A stretch of DNA of 40,917 nucleotides from CACEUX01 sp964404235 (lineage in GTDB: Bacteria > Fidelibacterota > Marinisomatia > Marinisomatales > UBA1611): NCBI GenBank assembly GCA_964404235.1, contig CAYOJL010000009.1, forward strand, positions 1 to 40,917, read 5' to 3'. Position numbers and translations under genes: made by a program. The notes beneath the pieces are model-generated. The model saw only the letters and a program-made list of their open reading frames with translations. It was not told the DNA's origin and did no database searches. Shown here in pieces: positions 25,915 through 36,168 of the stretch. Position 1 is the stretch's first letter, and each line of letters starts with the position of its first letter.

Positions 25915-28047
25915 GTGCGTTCTTCAATTTTCATTTTGATTATCCTATCCAATTTAATTGGTCAACAAAGAACCTTAAATAGGATTCAGGTGGCATCAGA
26001 TGAGTATGATAAATACACTACAGTAGGCAATCTGGGACTCACAATAACAAATTTCGGAATTCTAGGGAATGGTTGGAACCTTATGGAAGATGGTAGTATT
26101 CACCCTTCTTGTCAATATAAACAACAGACCGAAATAGCTCGAGAACAGATAGAACATTTCTCATATGCAGGGCTCTGGGTCGGAGGCATTGTAAATGGAG
26201 AAAGAAGAGTATCTACATCTATTGTGGACGGTGTTTTTGAAGCAGGAAATGAAGGGTTTGAATTATTTGCAGAGACCCCTATTCTTATCCAATCATCCAT
26301 ATCATCCACGACCCAAGATTCAATGGCACAGTATTATTCTCCAAGTGCTGTATCTCATCAAGATATGTTTGCAGATTTTAAAGATCATGGGATGTCTACC
26401 TCAGATAATATGGGGATACCTAATCATAACACGCTTGGGTTAGAAATACACTTGGAGAGTTATTCTTGGAATTATTCATATGCAGATGCTTTTGTCATAT
26501 TAAATTATACTTTTAAGAACTCATCATCTGATACTATAAATAATTTATATGCTGGGATATGGGCAGATCCATCTGTAGCTAATTTTAATTATACAGATTA
26601 TTACACACCGGGGGGTGGTTTTACATGGTATGATAATCTAGATGGCTTTGATGAATCTGAAGATATAGCTGGTTTTAATAGAAATATTGCATATCAGTAT
26701 GATGCTGATGGGGATGATGGCTGGGCAGAATCGTACCTTGGCATATCTATTTTGGGCGGTTCTATACCCATGAAATATCTTAAGACAAATTATTATCAGT
26801 GGGTTTGGACCAATTCCAATAATAGTGATTATCCTGCATATAGTATGCCTATAGATGATAATGAAAGATATGAAAAAATGTCTTCATCTGTTCCAAAAGG
26901 AACTGGCCCCGATTATACTTCTGAAGGTTATCCTGCATCTGAAAATAGTTGGCTTTTCCTTATATCAGCTGGCCCAACTGGTTCTATTCCGAATGCGGAT
27001 ACTACATCATGGACTTTAGCACCTGGCGATTCATGTAGTATTGCTTTCACAGTGGTTTGTGGGCTGTGGGCAGACGGTTTCAGTGGAGATTCTCCTGGAA
27101 GAAGAAACAACTTATATGTTAATTATGATTGGGCACAGAAAGCATATGATGGAGAAGATAAGAATAGAAATAATATTTTAGATGAAGGTGAAGACACTAA
27201 TGATAATCTAGAGATAGATCGGTATATTTTGCCTGCACCACCACCTGTCCCAAATATGCATGTAGAGATCGAATCGAAAAAAGTAACATTATATTGGCAA
27301 AATAATGCTGAGTCCTTTTTAGATCCGATAAGTCAAGAGGCTGATTTTGAAGGGTATAGAATATATGGAGCTAGAAAAACTGATAATGAATCCCTAGGTG
27401 AATTCTCATTGCTACTGGAAACAGATAAAGAGAATGATATAGGATATAATACTGGTTTTTCAATGATAGAGATCAGGAATAATTATGGAGAACCAGATAG
27501 TATCAATATCAATAACACATATTATCATTATAAATTTGAGAATTCAGAAATTAAAGATGGATGGTTAAATTATTATGCGATCACAGCCTATGACCGTGGT
27601 GATCCTGATGCTAATCTTGAAAGTTTAGAAAGTTCAATTTATTCTAACAGGGTCTATGTTTATCCTGGTGAATCAGCTTCAATTGAAGACGAATGGCCAG
27701 ATGAGCCCACTGTCTATCCAAATCCATATAGAGGACAGGCTCTATGGGATGGGTATGGTAGCAGGAATAAAATGATATGGTTTCGACATTTACCTGCAGA
27801 GGCAGAGATTAGGATATTCTCACTTGCAGGTGATCTAGTTGATATAATTCAACATGATGAGTCATATAAAGGACAGGATATTAATAATATTGATGAACGA
27901 AAAAATCCTCTTATGTCAGGAGGTGAGCATGCTTGGGATATGATCACAATGTATGACCAGGCGACAGCATCTGGACTTTACTTGTTTACAGTTGAGGATA
28001 AGAATTCAGGAAAGATCAAAGAAGGAAAATTCTTGATCATCAAATAA
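25915..28047 (+). CDS. T9SS cargo of unknown function (710 residues)
   Basis: It starts with GTG at 25915, two bases after the previous stop; the signal ends LIGQ. Much of the protein is beta-rich (YSYADAFVILNYTFKNSSSDTINNLYAGIWADPS) with no family I recognise. An acidic stretch DKNRNNILDEGEDTNDNLEID near residue 425 looks like a dockerin-like or calcium-binding segment. A segment around residue 465-560 (VTLYWQNNAES, INNTYYHYKFEN) resembles a fibronectin type III module. YPNPYRG at about 600 opens a C-terminal domain that ends GKFLIIK, so export by T9SS is likely. Confidence 0.78.
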   Translation: MRSSIFILIILSNLIGQQRTLNRIQVASDEYDKYTTVGNLGLTITNFGILGNGWNLMEDGSIHPSCQYKQQTEIAREQIEHFSYAGLWVGGIVNGERRVSTSIVDGVFEAGNEGFELFAETPILIQSSISSTTQDSMAQYYSPSAVSHQDMFADFKDHGMSTSDNMGIPNHNTLGLEIHLESYSWNYSYADAFVILNYTFKNSSSDTINNLYAGIWADPSVANFNYTDYYTPGGGFTWYDNLDGFDESEDIAGFNRNIAYQYDADGDDGWAESYLGISILGGSIPMKYLKTNYYQWVWTNSNNSDYPAYSMPIDDNERYEKMSSSVPKGTGPDYTSEGYPASENSWLFLISAGPTGSIPNADTTSWTLAPGDSCSIAFTVVCGLWADGFSGDSPGRRNNLYVNYDWAQKAYDGEDKNRNNILDEGEDTNDNLEIDRYILPAPPPVPNMHVEIESKKVTLYWQNNAESFLDPISQEADFEGYRIYGARKTDNESLGEFSLLLETDKENDIGYNTGFSMIEIRNNYGEPDSININNTYYHYKFENSEIKDGWLNYYAITAYDRGDPDANLESLESSIYSNRVYVYPGESASIEDEWPDEPTVYPNPYRGQALWDGYGSRNKMIWFRHLPAEAEIRIFSLAGDLVDIIQHDESYKGQDINNIDERKNPLMSGGEHAWDMITMYDQATASGLYLFTVEDKNSGKIKEGKFLIIK

Positions 28048-28062
28048 CTAAAGGAGATTATA

Positions 28063-31000
28063 ATGAAAAAAATACTATTGACGGGTATTACGATCGGGAC
28101 GATCATTGCTCAAGTAGATTACGGAAGTGAGATACAAACTATCTTTAATAATAATTGTACAAACTGTCACGGTAATTCTGGCGGTCTGAACCTCGCATCC
28201 TATGATGGTCTAATGTCTGGTGGTAATAGCGGTGATGCTGTTGTCCCAGGTGACCATGCTAATAGTCTACTATGGCAAAAAGTTGAATCAGGTGCAATGC
28301 CTCCAGGTAATAATGAAGACCTAACATCTGACCAGATCGATCTGATAGCAACATGGATCGATGAAGGAGCACTGGAAACTCCTTTAGATGTAACAGGTCT
28401 ATTCTTTAGTGAATATGGAGAAGGTTCATCAAACAATAAATATATGGAGATCTATAATGGTACAGGATCCGAGGTCGACCTAACAGGCCTTGCATTTCCT
28501 AATGTTGCGAATGATCCTGCTACTGAAGGTGAGTATGAGTATTGGAATACTTTTCCTGCTGGTGCAGTTGTAGCTCCGGGTGATGTTTATGTTATTGCGC
28601 ATCCAGAATCAGATGCAACGATCCTTGCCCATGCAGATTATACCTTTACCTATCTTAGTAATGGTAATGACGGTTTTTGTTTAGTTGAAGGAACAGAGGA
28701 TTCTTATACTATTGTAGATTGTATAGGCGACTGGAATGGCAATCCTGGTGATGGTTGGGATGTGGCGGGTGTTTCAGAAGCGACCATGAATCATACATTG
28801 GTTAGACAGGCAACTGTCACAGAAGGTAATGCTGGAGACTGGGATGCTTCAGCAGGTACTAGTCAAGATGATTCCGAATGGATCGTATTAGACCAAGACA
28901 CTTGGGATTATATTGGTTCTCATCCACATGATATTGCAGTTGACGAACCATCGATAAGTATACTTTCTCCAGAAGATGGTGCTACCTTATTCTCTGATCA
29001 AGTAACAATAGAGTTTTCTGTGAGCAACTTTATTGTTGGATCGGCGGGAGATGAAGTCGACGGGCATGTCCATTATACCTTAGATGATAATAACGCCGTG
29101 ATGTATTATTCCACAGACCCCATATCTTTGACTGATGTAAGTGTTGGAGATCACGTATTTTATATTTGGCTAGTAGATAATAACCATGAATCGTTAGATC
29201 CTTTTGTTGGTGACACTTTAAACTTCAATATTTCTGAAGCAGGAGAGATCACTTCAATTTATGACATACAATTTGTATCAGACCCTGACTCTGATGATGC
29301 GAGCCCATTAAATGGTGAGGAAGTGACCATACAAGGTATTGTTACTGCTGAATTTTGGGGATCTGACCAATATAGATATATGAATGTACAGGATGAAGAA
29401 GGTCCTTGGAATGGTATTGTATGTTTTGAATATGATGGTTGGCATTTATTTCCATGGGTTGATGCTAGTGGCAATGCTCATCCAGGTCCAGGTGAAGGAG
29501 ATGAGGTAACTCTCACTGGTACAATTGAGGAATATTATAACCTGACAGAGCTTGCTAGTGTAACCTCTGGAATTGTTCATGGAGCATCTGATGATGAGTT
29601 GACCCCATCATTTATCTCGATATCTGAGATCGGTGAAGCGTATGAGGGTTGTTTAATAGCAGTTGAAGATGTAGTAGTGACCAACCCTGACCTCGGATAT
29701 GGAGAGTGGGAATTTAGCGATGGAGAATTGACAGCCAGGTGTGATGACAAGTGGGATTACTTTTACTATCCTGTAGAGGGTCATCAACTTGCAGATATTG
29801 AAGGTGTCCTTGACTACAACTATAGTAATTATAAGTTGCAGCCAAGGTTGGCACGAGATGTGGTCGAAGAGGGTGTGACTAGAATCCAGCGTGTCCAACA
29901 GGTCCTCTATAGTGACCTCATGAAAGCGGGCGAAGATTCAGAATCAGACATGTCCTACATGCTTCAGGATACTGTCACGCTTGAAGGAATTGTTACAATG
30001 CCCACGGGATTGAGTTATGCTGGTTCTGGAGTGAAATTCATCTTTGCTGATGAAAATGGAGGTCCATGGAGTGCAGTTTTATCCTATGATCCAGACAGCT
30101 CTGCATTTCCTAGTCTATTTGAAGGTGATCTAATTCAAGCAACAGGTTATGTTTATGAGTACACCACTGGACCAGCAAACATGACCGAATTATTTATTAC
30201 TGAGCCAATAAATATAATTGATTTTGAACAACCATTACCTGTTGTAGATACGGTCCAAACGGGTGACCTTCGTTGGCCAACAGAAGCAGAGCAATGGGGT
30301 AATGTTATGGTGCGTGTTGAAGATGCTATAGTGACTGGTAATGATTTTCAGTATGAGGTATTTGCAGCTGATGATGGTTCGGGATCGGTCTTGGTTGATG
30401 ATGATTCAGATAGTGTAGCTGCATATTTTGAATTGTTAGGCCCTCCACCGGTTGGTTCATTAATACAGTCTATGGAAGGATGGCTATATCATCATTATGG
30501 TAGCTATGCAGATTCAACCGCATATAAGCTTTGCCCTCTTTATGCAGATGATTTTGAGTTTGGATCAGGACCACCATCTATAACAGGATTATCGCGGGAT
30601 CCCTGTGCTCCAACAGCCAGCGATAATGAAGTGACCGTTTCCTGTGTGATCATGGATAATTCTACTATTTCTGAAGCGCTAGTGCATTATTCTGTAGATG
30701 GAGGAGATTATCTTACTGCAAGTATGACAACAGATGATGATTCAACATTTACTGGATTGATTCCTGTTGCTAATGGCAATACAGTGTATTACTATATTTC
30801 TGCTACGGATGATGGAGCAGATCAGTCAGAACCAAAAACAAGTATATATCCGTATGATATCGAGCATGAACAACTTGGATTCCATGTTACCGATGATCTA
30901 ACGATTGCCATGATCCAAGAGACACCATGGCTAGCTGGGAATAGCCTTTATAATGGTTGTAATGTAACATTATCTGGGATTGTAACTGCAGACACAGCTC

Positions 31001-31848
31001 AATACAATAGTGGCTATAGTGCATATGCTCTGCAGAATGGATCAGGGCAATGGAATGGAATGATATTTGATACGGATGAAATAGTTCAAATATCTAGAGG
31101 CGATGATGTTTCCGTAACAGGATTGATCACTGAATCTGCAATCGGAGATGAATTTGGATATCAATTAGATGGTAATACACGCTTGGTTCATGCAGATGTG
31201 ACCGTTAATTCTTCTGGGAATGATACTCCTGCACCACTGGTTGCAAGTTGTGAAGACCTAACTCAAACGGCAGAAGAAGTGGAATCTTATGAAGGGGTAT
31301 TGGTCAAACTTGATAATGTGACCATTTCTTCAGTAAATCAGTATGATTGGTCCATAACCGATGCTTCTGGTTTTGAAGCTCTGATTGATGATGATATGGC
31401 TAATATGGAAGCTGATAACTTTATGAGTTCATTAGCAGAGGGACAAGAGTTAGATCATATCATGGGCGTATTCAATTATAGTTATGGAACATATAAGGTC
31501 CAGATACGTGATATAGCTGATCTTGGAGAGACAGTTGGTATTGATGATGATGTTCAAGTCAACCCTTATGAATATGCACTCCATGATAATTTTCCGAATC
31601 CCTTCAATCCTGCAACACAGATCAGATTCTCAATTGGTGGAAAAGAAAATATAAAGCTGATTATATATGATGTTATGGGAAGACAGGTTAGAACTATTTT
31701 GAATGGTGAGGTCTATAACCCAGGGTTTCATGTGGTCAACTGGAATGGTATAGATGATAAAGGGCAAAAAGTACCTACAGGTATGTATATCTATCGTATC
31801 AAAGCAGGTGACTTTATTGCTGATAAGAAAATGTTACTCGTAAAATAG
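28063..31848 (+). CDS. Giant T9SS cargo with N-terminal haem c domain, lamin-tail and OB-fold-like modules
   Basis: The protein has 1261 residues. A good Shine-Dalgarno AAGGAG lies at 28051-28056, 6 bases before the ATG. The signal ends IIAQ. Next comes a planctomycete-type cytochrome domain (about 24-110) with CTNCH (C32, C35, H36) and the likely axial M79 in AMPPG. A lamin-tail domain follows (about 112-290, LFFSEYGEGSSNNKYMEIYNG), then an Ig-like module (about 296-395). Three copies of an OB-fold-like pattern (VTIQGIVTAEFW, VTLEGIVTMPTG, VTLSGIVTADTA) of the type attached to secreted nucleases come next, with another Ig-like module before the third copy. The T9SS tail begins at about 1175 (FPNPFNP) and ends KKMLLVK. 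No catalytic nuclease domain is seen. Haem must be attached in the periplasm before export. Confidence 0.88.
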   Translation: MKKILLTGITIGTIIAQVDYGSEIQTIFNNNCTNCHGNSGGLNLASYDGLMSGGNSGDAVVPGDHANSLLWQKVESGAMPPGNNEDLTSDQIDLIATWIDEGALETPLDVTGLFFSEYGEGSSNNKYMEIYNGTGSEVDLTGLAFPNVANDPATEGEYEYWNTFPAGAVVAPGDVYVIAHPESDATILAHADYTFTYLSNGNDGFCLVEGTEDSYTIVDCIGDWNGNPGDGWDVAGVSEATMNHTLVRQATVTEGNAGDWDASAGTSQDDSEWIVLDQDTWDYIGSHPHDIAVDEPSISILSPEDGATLFSDQVTIEFSVSNFIVGSAGDEVDGHVHYTLDDNNAVMYYSTDPISLTDVSVGDHVFYIWLVDNNHESLDPFVGDTLNFNISEAGEITSIYDIQFVSDPDSDDASPLNGEEVTIQGIVTAEFWGSDQYRYMNVQDEEGPWNGIVCFEYDGWHLFPWVDASGNAHPGPGEGDEVTLTGTIEEYYNLTELASVTSGIVHGASDDELTPSFISISEIGEAYEGCLIAVEDVVVTNPDLGYGEWEFSDGELTARCDDKWDYFYYPVEGHQLADIEGVLDYNYSNYKLQPRLARDVVEEGVTRIQRVQQVLYSDLMKAGEDSESDMSYMLQDTVTLEGIVTMPTGLSYAGSGVKFIFADENGGPWSAVLSYDPDSSAFPSLFEGDLIQATGYVYEYTTGPANMTELFITEPINIIDFEQPLPVVDTVQTGDLRWPTEAEQWGNVMVRVEDAIVTGNDFQYEVFAADDGSGSVLVDDDSDSVAAYFELLGPPPVGSLIQSMEGWLYHHYGSYADSTAYKLCPLYADDFEFGSGPPSITGLSRDPCAPTASDNEVTVSCVIMDNSTISEALVHYSVDGGDYLTASMTTDDDSTFTGLIPVANGNTVYYYISATDDGADQSEPKTSIYPYDIEHEQLGFHVTDDLTIAMIQETPWLAGNSLYNGCNVTLSGIVTADTAQYNSGYSAYALQNGSGQWNGMIFDTDEIVQISRGDDVSVTGLITESAIGDEFGYQLDGNTRLVHADVTVNSSGNDTPAPLVASCEDLTQTAEEVESYEGVLVKLDNVTISSVNQYDWSITDASGFEALIDDDMANMEADNFMSSLAEGQELDHIMGVFNYSYGTYKVQIRDIADLGETVGIDDDVQVNPYEYALHDNFPNPFNPATQIRFSIGGKENIKLIIYDVMGRQVRTILNGEVYNPGFHVVNWNGIDDKGQKVPTGMYIYRIKAGDFIADKKMLLVK

Positions 31849-31851
31849 CTC

Positions 31852-31884
31852 AAAAAAAGGGCGGGGTTACCCTCGCCCTTTTTT
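31852..31884 (+). terminator. Strong rho-independent terminator
   Basis: AGGGCG pairs with CGCCCT, and the stem continues inward by a G-T and two G-C pairs to a 4-base loop (TTAC). An A-run before the stem and six Ts after it make it a likely bidirectional terminator. It ends the long run that includes sprA and the giant cargo. It is the only clear terminator after 4056. Confidence 0.92.
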
Positions 31885-31886
31885 AA

Positions 31887-33410
31887 TTGATACATTTGAA
31901 TATTATTCGATTAATTATCTTACTCTTTTTCTTATCCTGTAATAGGTGGGAATATGATGATCTTTCAGATCCAATCGAAGCTAATCTACCGCAAACCTAT
32001 CTTTCTTTAGTTGCAGTAGACACAATTTATTCTACCATAGACTCTATTGGTAATACGATCTATGCTATTGATGATAACCCAGATACTGGATATGTATGGG
32101 ATACATTATCCCAAGCATTCACAACTATAACGTCTAGTAGACAGGAACTTCATTGGTGGGGAGAAGATACAGATGGAGACGTTGTAGGTTATCAATACAA
32201 ATGGAGCAGTGATTCGGCATGGACCTTTACTGATCTGGAGAGTGGTGTCTTTTATGTGCCAATTCGATCAGATTTGGAAGTGTTCTCATTTGAAGTTAAA
32301 GCAGTAGATAATGATGGGAATGAAGACCAGACTCCTTCCAGGCTTACTTTTCCAATTAAAAATTCATCACCAGAAATATCATTCCGTTATTTATCAAATC
32401 CATTGATTGCTGATATTGGAAGTGATACCAGCTTTACATTTCCTACCCGTACCTTTGTTTGGGATCTTTATGATCAGGATGGGAATGAGACCATTGTGGA
32501 TGTCTTTTATGCAATAGATGATACCTGTGAGTCTTGTTGGGTCAGATTGGATGGAGATGCAACCAGTATCACTTTGACAGATATAGAACCTGGAAACCAT
32601 ATATTTTATATAAAATGTAAAGATATCGCTAGTGCTGAAAGTAATATCGCAAAATTTCCTAACCTCGAAAATCCTTCTGATGCCCAAGTTTGGATAGTAA
32701 AACCAGTTGTTGGTGATATCTTGATTGTTGATGATTATCCTTTGGATAATTCCAATAATGCTCTTTCATGGTATACTGGGATGATGGATACCCTTGTGGG
32801 GACAGAAGGATATTCCTATTGGGAGATCGGAGATGAACTCCCCTATTCCTCTGTGGATATAACAGCCAACTTGAATTATTATAAAACTGTTATTTGGTAT
32901 GCAGCATATAATAATACTGCCTCAGCTAACGATACATATAATAGAGCAGAAGCGAGTTTGGTCAATTTTATTATGGGTGGGTGTAATCTTTTTATAAACC
33001 CGATTGATTTTGAGGATACAACCTTTACTTGGTTTCCAATGGACTCCCTCGTGACATTAAATCCTAATGGCAGATTATATACAGGTAAGATGATTGAAAG
33101 TCCTATCGATTCTACCTTAGACCTTTCTGTGTCTCATCTTATTGCCGTAAAGGTCAAAGGTTTCTGGCCCGATGAATCTGAATTTGAAACAATAACAGAA
33201 GTATATCATATGGCAGATCCTGATGATAGCGATAATTGGATAGGTAATCCCACAGTATGTAGTATGGGTCAATATAGGGTCTCACCTACACAGCTATCTG
33301 GAAAAGTGGTGATCATGACCTTGCCTTTACATGATGGTTACCGTCCAAAGCTCCAAGGGAATGGTTCCGTAATAAAATTATTTCAATATCTTTTCAATAA
33401 TGAATTTTAA
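31887..33410 (+). CDS. Lipoprotein with Ig-like modules, unknown function
   Basis: The protein has 507 residues. There is no ATG at the front; TTG at 31887 or TTG at 31896 must start it, giving lipobox FFLSC with C18 or C15. Two Ig-like segments are suggested by ELHWWGEDTDGDVVGYQYKWSSDS and FEVKAVDNDGNEDQTPSR. The C-terminal half (about 270-500) contains DILIVDDYPLDNSNNALSWY and TVIWYAAYNN, reminiscent of the Rossmann-like surface domains with a glutamine-amidotransferase-like fold, but without a catalytic Cys-His pair I can identify. Its end overlaps the TonB-dependent receptor start by 11 bases, so a partner role for that receptor is likely. Confidence 0.78.
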   Translation: MIHLNIIRLIILLFFLSCNRWEYDDLSDPIEANLPQTYLSLVAVDTIYSTIDSIGNTIYAIDDNPDTGYVWDTLSQAFTTITSSRQELHWWGEDTDGDVVGYQYKWSSDSAWTFTDLESGVFYVPIRSDLEVFSFEVKAVDNDGNEDQTPSRLTFPIKNSSPEISFRYLSNPLIADIGSDTSFTFPTRTFVWDLYDQDGNETIVDVFYAIDDTCESCWVRLDGDATSITLTDIEPGNHIFYIKCKDIASAESNIAKFPNLENPSDAQVWIVKPVVGDILIVDDYPLDNSNNALSWYTGMMDTLVGTEGYSYWEIGDELPYSSVDITANLNYYKTVIWYAAYNNTASANDTYNRAEASLVNFIMGGCNLFINPIDFEDTTFTWFPMDSLVTLNPNGRLYTGKMIESPIDSTLDLSVSHLIAVKVKGFWPDESEFETITEVYHMADPDDSDNWIGNPTVCSMGQYRVSPTQLSGKVVIMTLPLHDGYRPKLQGNGSVIKLFQYLFNNEF

Positions 33411-36168
33411 GACCATACATATCCTACTATTTTTGTTCTCCTTTGTATTAAAAGCTGAGAATAATGGATCAATAATTGGCATGATTACAGAATCCAATAA
33501 GGGTACTGGGCTACCTGGGGTTAATATAATGATCAAAGGGACCTATTATGGTACCTCGTCAGACATTGAAGGAAGATATCGTCTTAATGATATATCTCCG
33601 GGTAGCTATGATATAGAAGTATCTATGATAGGATACAAGATCATTTTGAAAACAGGGGTTCTGGTTGAGGCAGGTAAGACCATTACCATTGATTTTAAAA
33701 TGGAAGAGACCGTATTAAGCTTTGGTGAAGATGTGATTGTAATGGGTAAGAAACCTCTTTTTGATGTTGATGAGACCTCTTCCATTGCCAGGGTAAGAAA
33801 GGAAGATATAGAGACAAAAGTTGTATCCAGCGTTGAAGATATACTATCAGAACAAATAGGTGTAACTACACAGGATAATGAGATTCATATAAGAGGCGGG
33901 AGGATCGATGAGAGTATCTTTGTAGTAGATGGTTTCTCGGTAAAAGACCCTCTTTCTGGTTATTCTGGTAACCTTTTTGTAAATGCAGATGCAATTGAAG
34001 AATTAGAGATCGTTACAGGAGGTTATAATGCAGAATATGGTCAAGCTATGTCAGGAGTTGTTAATATCAAGTTAAAGGAAGGTCGAGATCATTATGAAGG
34101 AAGTATGAAGTATGCTAGCGATAGACTAATGCCAGATCACTTTAATACTGATAGGATAGAATTTAATCTTGGTGGACCTGACCTCTTTCTCCAAACCTTG
34201 CCAGATATATTTGGAATAGACCTGCCAGGTCGTTTTTCTTTTTTCTTTAATGGATATGGAAAAATGTATGACGGTAATTTACCCGTAGCGTCAAAGTTGT
34301 ATCCGCATCGTTATTGGAACTCATCCCTGCTTAATGATAATGCCGCTGATAATATTATGTCAAAATTGGCTGGGAGGGAGAATAACGATTGGCACTTACT
34401 ATATAAAATTACCTGGGAGGTTTCTGCTAAGAAAAAGGCTTCCTTATCATATGATGCATCAATGAATATCAATCAGGGCTATTTCATGCCCAGAGCTTTT
34501 GCGTCAACCTATTTCCCTTATCGATATATGAATATTCTTGATAATTATAATACGATCACTAGAGATACTCGTCTCATTAATATGAACTGGACCCACACTC
34601 TTTCAACTAGATCATTCTATCAAATAACAGTTGGCAGATTTACAACCATGGAGCATAGTGCTGTGCAAGATCTTCATTGGGCCGATTATCAACAACGATT
34701 AGATCTGGAACCGATCAATTATAATCTTGATAACACAGATCTAGATGGGAATATTCATATTACCTATGGGGATGAGTTCTATGATACTGGTTTTGCACCA
34801 GAATGGTATGATCTCAGTAGTGAAAATACTCGTATGGATATGGATTGGACCATCCACACTAGATCAGGGCATAAGCTAAAAACAGGATTTGAGCATACTA
34901 TAACAGATATACAGGTCCTGGATATAGATGAACCTTGGAGTGGTTCATCAGGGTTTGGTGCAAACTATGACCACTATAATGCTAAAACTTATTTTGGAGC
35001 ATTTTATTTACAAGATAGGATCATTTTTGAGGGAATGACCCTCAATATTGGCTTTCGCAATGATTATTGGATACCAGGAAGGTATGTTGAAGATGCAATT
35101 AATGATACATCAAGCATTATTATAACAGACAAAGCACGAGAGATCTTCCAGAGAGAGACTTTTGAGTTTCCTTGGATTGGAGACCCTTATCGAATGAAAG
35201 CAAGGCTTAGTCCTCGTTTTGGCATCTCACATCCAATTACTGATAATGATGTACTTTATTTTTATTATGGCCACTTTTCTCAGTTACCTACGTTTCAATA
35301 TGTATATGCTAAAATAAACTCAAAAGCACAATCTACCTATCAGGTGTTTGGTAATCCCAATTTGAATCCTAAAACAACTGTACAATATGAGTTGGGTGTT
35401 AAACATCGTTTTAGTGAAGATCAAGTTCTAGAATTGAAGGCCTACTGGAAAGATATGTTTGATTATGAAACCTCGCAGACTATCAAACCATCTAACCCAA
35501 AATATGCACATCTAAGTTTCAATATGTATTTCAATGCAGATTATGCACGTGCCCGTGGTATAGAGGGGATACTAAAAAGTAGGCTTTTAACAAATTGGTA
35601 TATCGATTTGAATCTTAACTATAGTATTGTTACTGGAAAGAGTTCATCTCCGCTTGACAATCTTCTTGTCCAGGCTGGTCAATTATCTGAAAAACCACTA
35701 GGTGAGAGCTACATGAGTTGGGACAGGCCCTTACACTTTTTTACTAATCTTTCTTATTCTCATCCAGATAATTGGGGTATATCTGCAAGGATAGAATATG
35801 AATCAGGACGGCGATATACCCGATCTATACAAGACACGATTATTTATGTTGGTGAAAGAGCATATTATGAAGGTCCAAGAGAAGATGATCGACCATACGC
35901 ATATGTAAGTGAGATACCCACCAAAAATATAGATTTAAAATTTTATAAAACTATAGAGTTAGGGAAAGTCCGATTAAAAACATATTTGGAAATAGAAAAC
36001 TTGATGGATGAATTAATACCTAGGCGTATCAATCCCTATACGGGTCGTGGGTATGCCCCTGGAGAGATATATGGGTATTATTTGGCTAATAGCCCTGATC
36101 CTAACTTGGATCCCTCTCGATACAGGAAACCACGTTCTATGGAAGTAGGACTACAATTGATATTCTAA
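33400..36168 (+). CDS. TonB-dependent receptor with N-terminal carboxypeptidase-like domain
   Basis: The protein has 922 residues, with a signal ending VLKA. A CarboxypepD_reg-like domain occupies about 23-105 (GSIIGMITESNKGTGLPGVNIMIKGT), followed by the plug (about 115-220: VEDILSEQIGVTTQDNEIHIRGGRIDESIFVVDG) and a long 22-strand-type barrel to the terminal Phe (MEVGLQLIF). It imports a bulky substrate using TonB energy. There is no SusD next to it; the upstream lipoprotein has no SusD motif, so a polysaccharide-utilisation system of the Sus type is not indicated. The stop overlaps the next ATG by one base. Confidence 0.93.
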   Translation: MNFKTIHILLFLFSFVLKAENNGSIIGMITESNKGTGLPGVNIMIKGTYYGTSSDIEGRYRLNDISPGSYDIEVSMIGYKIILKTGVLVEAGKTITIDFKMEETVLSFGEDVIVMGKKPLFDVDETSSIARVRKEDIETKVVSSVEDILSEQIGVTTQDNEIHIRGGRIDESIFVVDGFSVKDPLSGYSGNLFVNADAIEELEIVTGGYNAEYGQAMSGVVNIKLKEGRDHYEGSMKYASDRLMPDHFNTDRIEFNLGGPDLFLQTLPDIFGIDLPGRFSFFFNGYGKMYDGNLPVASKLYPHRYWNSSLLNDNAADNIMSKLAGRENNDWHLLYKITWEVSAKKKASLSYDASMNINQGYFMPRAFASTYFPYRYMNILDNYNTITRDTRLINMNWTHTLSTRSFYQITVGRFTTMEHSAVQDLHWADYQQRLDLEPINYNLDNTDLDGNIHITYGDEFYDTGFAPEWYDLSSENTRMDMDWTIHTRSGHKLKTGFEHTITDIQVLDIDEPWSGSSGFGANYDHYNAKTYFGAFYLQDRIIFEGMTLNIGFRNDYWIPGRYVEDAINDTSSIIITDKAREIFQRETFEFPWIGDPYRMKARLSPRFGISHPITDNDVLYFYYGHFSQLPTFQYVYAKINSKAQSTYQVFGNPNLNPKTTVQYELGVKHRFSEDQVLELKAYWKDMFDYETSQTIKPSNPKYAHLSFNMYFNADYARARGIEGILKSRLLTNWYIDLNLNYSIVTGKSSSPLDNLLVQAGQLSEKPLGESYMSWDRPLHFFTNLSYSHPDNWGISARIEYESGRRYTRSIQDTIIYVGERAYYEGPREDDRPYAYVSEIPTKNIDLKFYKTIELGKVRLKTYLEIENLMDELIPRRINPYTGRGYAPGEIYGYYLANSPDPNLDPSRYRKPRSMEVGLQLIF

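Noticed and set aside
32394..32687. Antisense open frame of 97 codons within the Ig-like lipoprotein
   Set aside because: It is a shadow of a beta-rich coding region; no start signal and no domain.
31887..33410. SusD-like partner for the TonB-dependent receptor
   Set aside because: The protein is beta-rich with Ig-like modules, whereas SusD is a helical TPR fold; no SusD motif is present.
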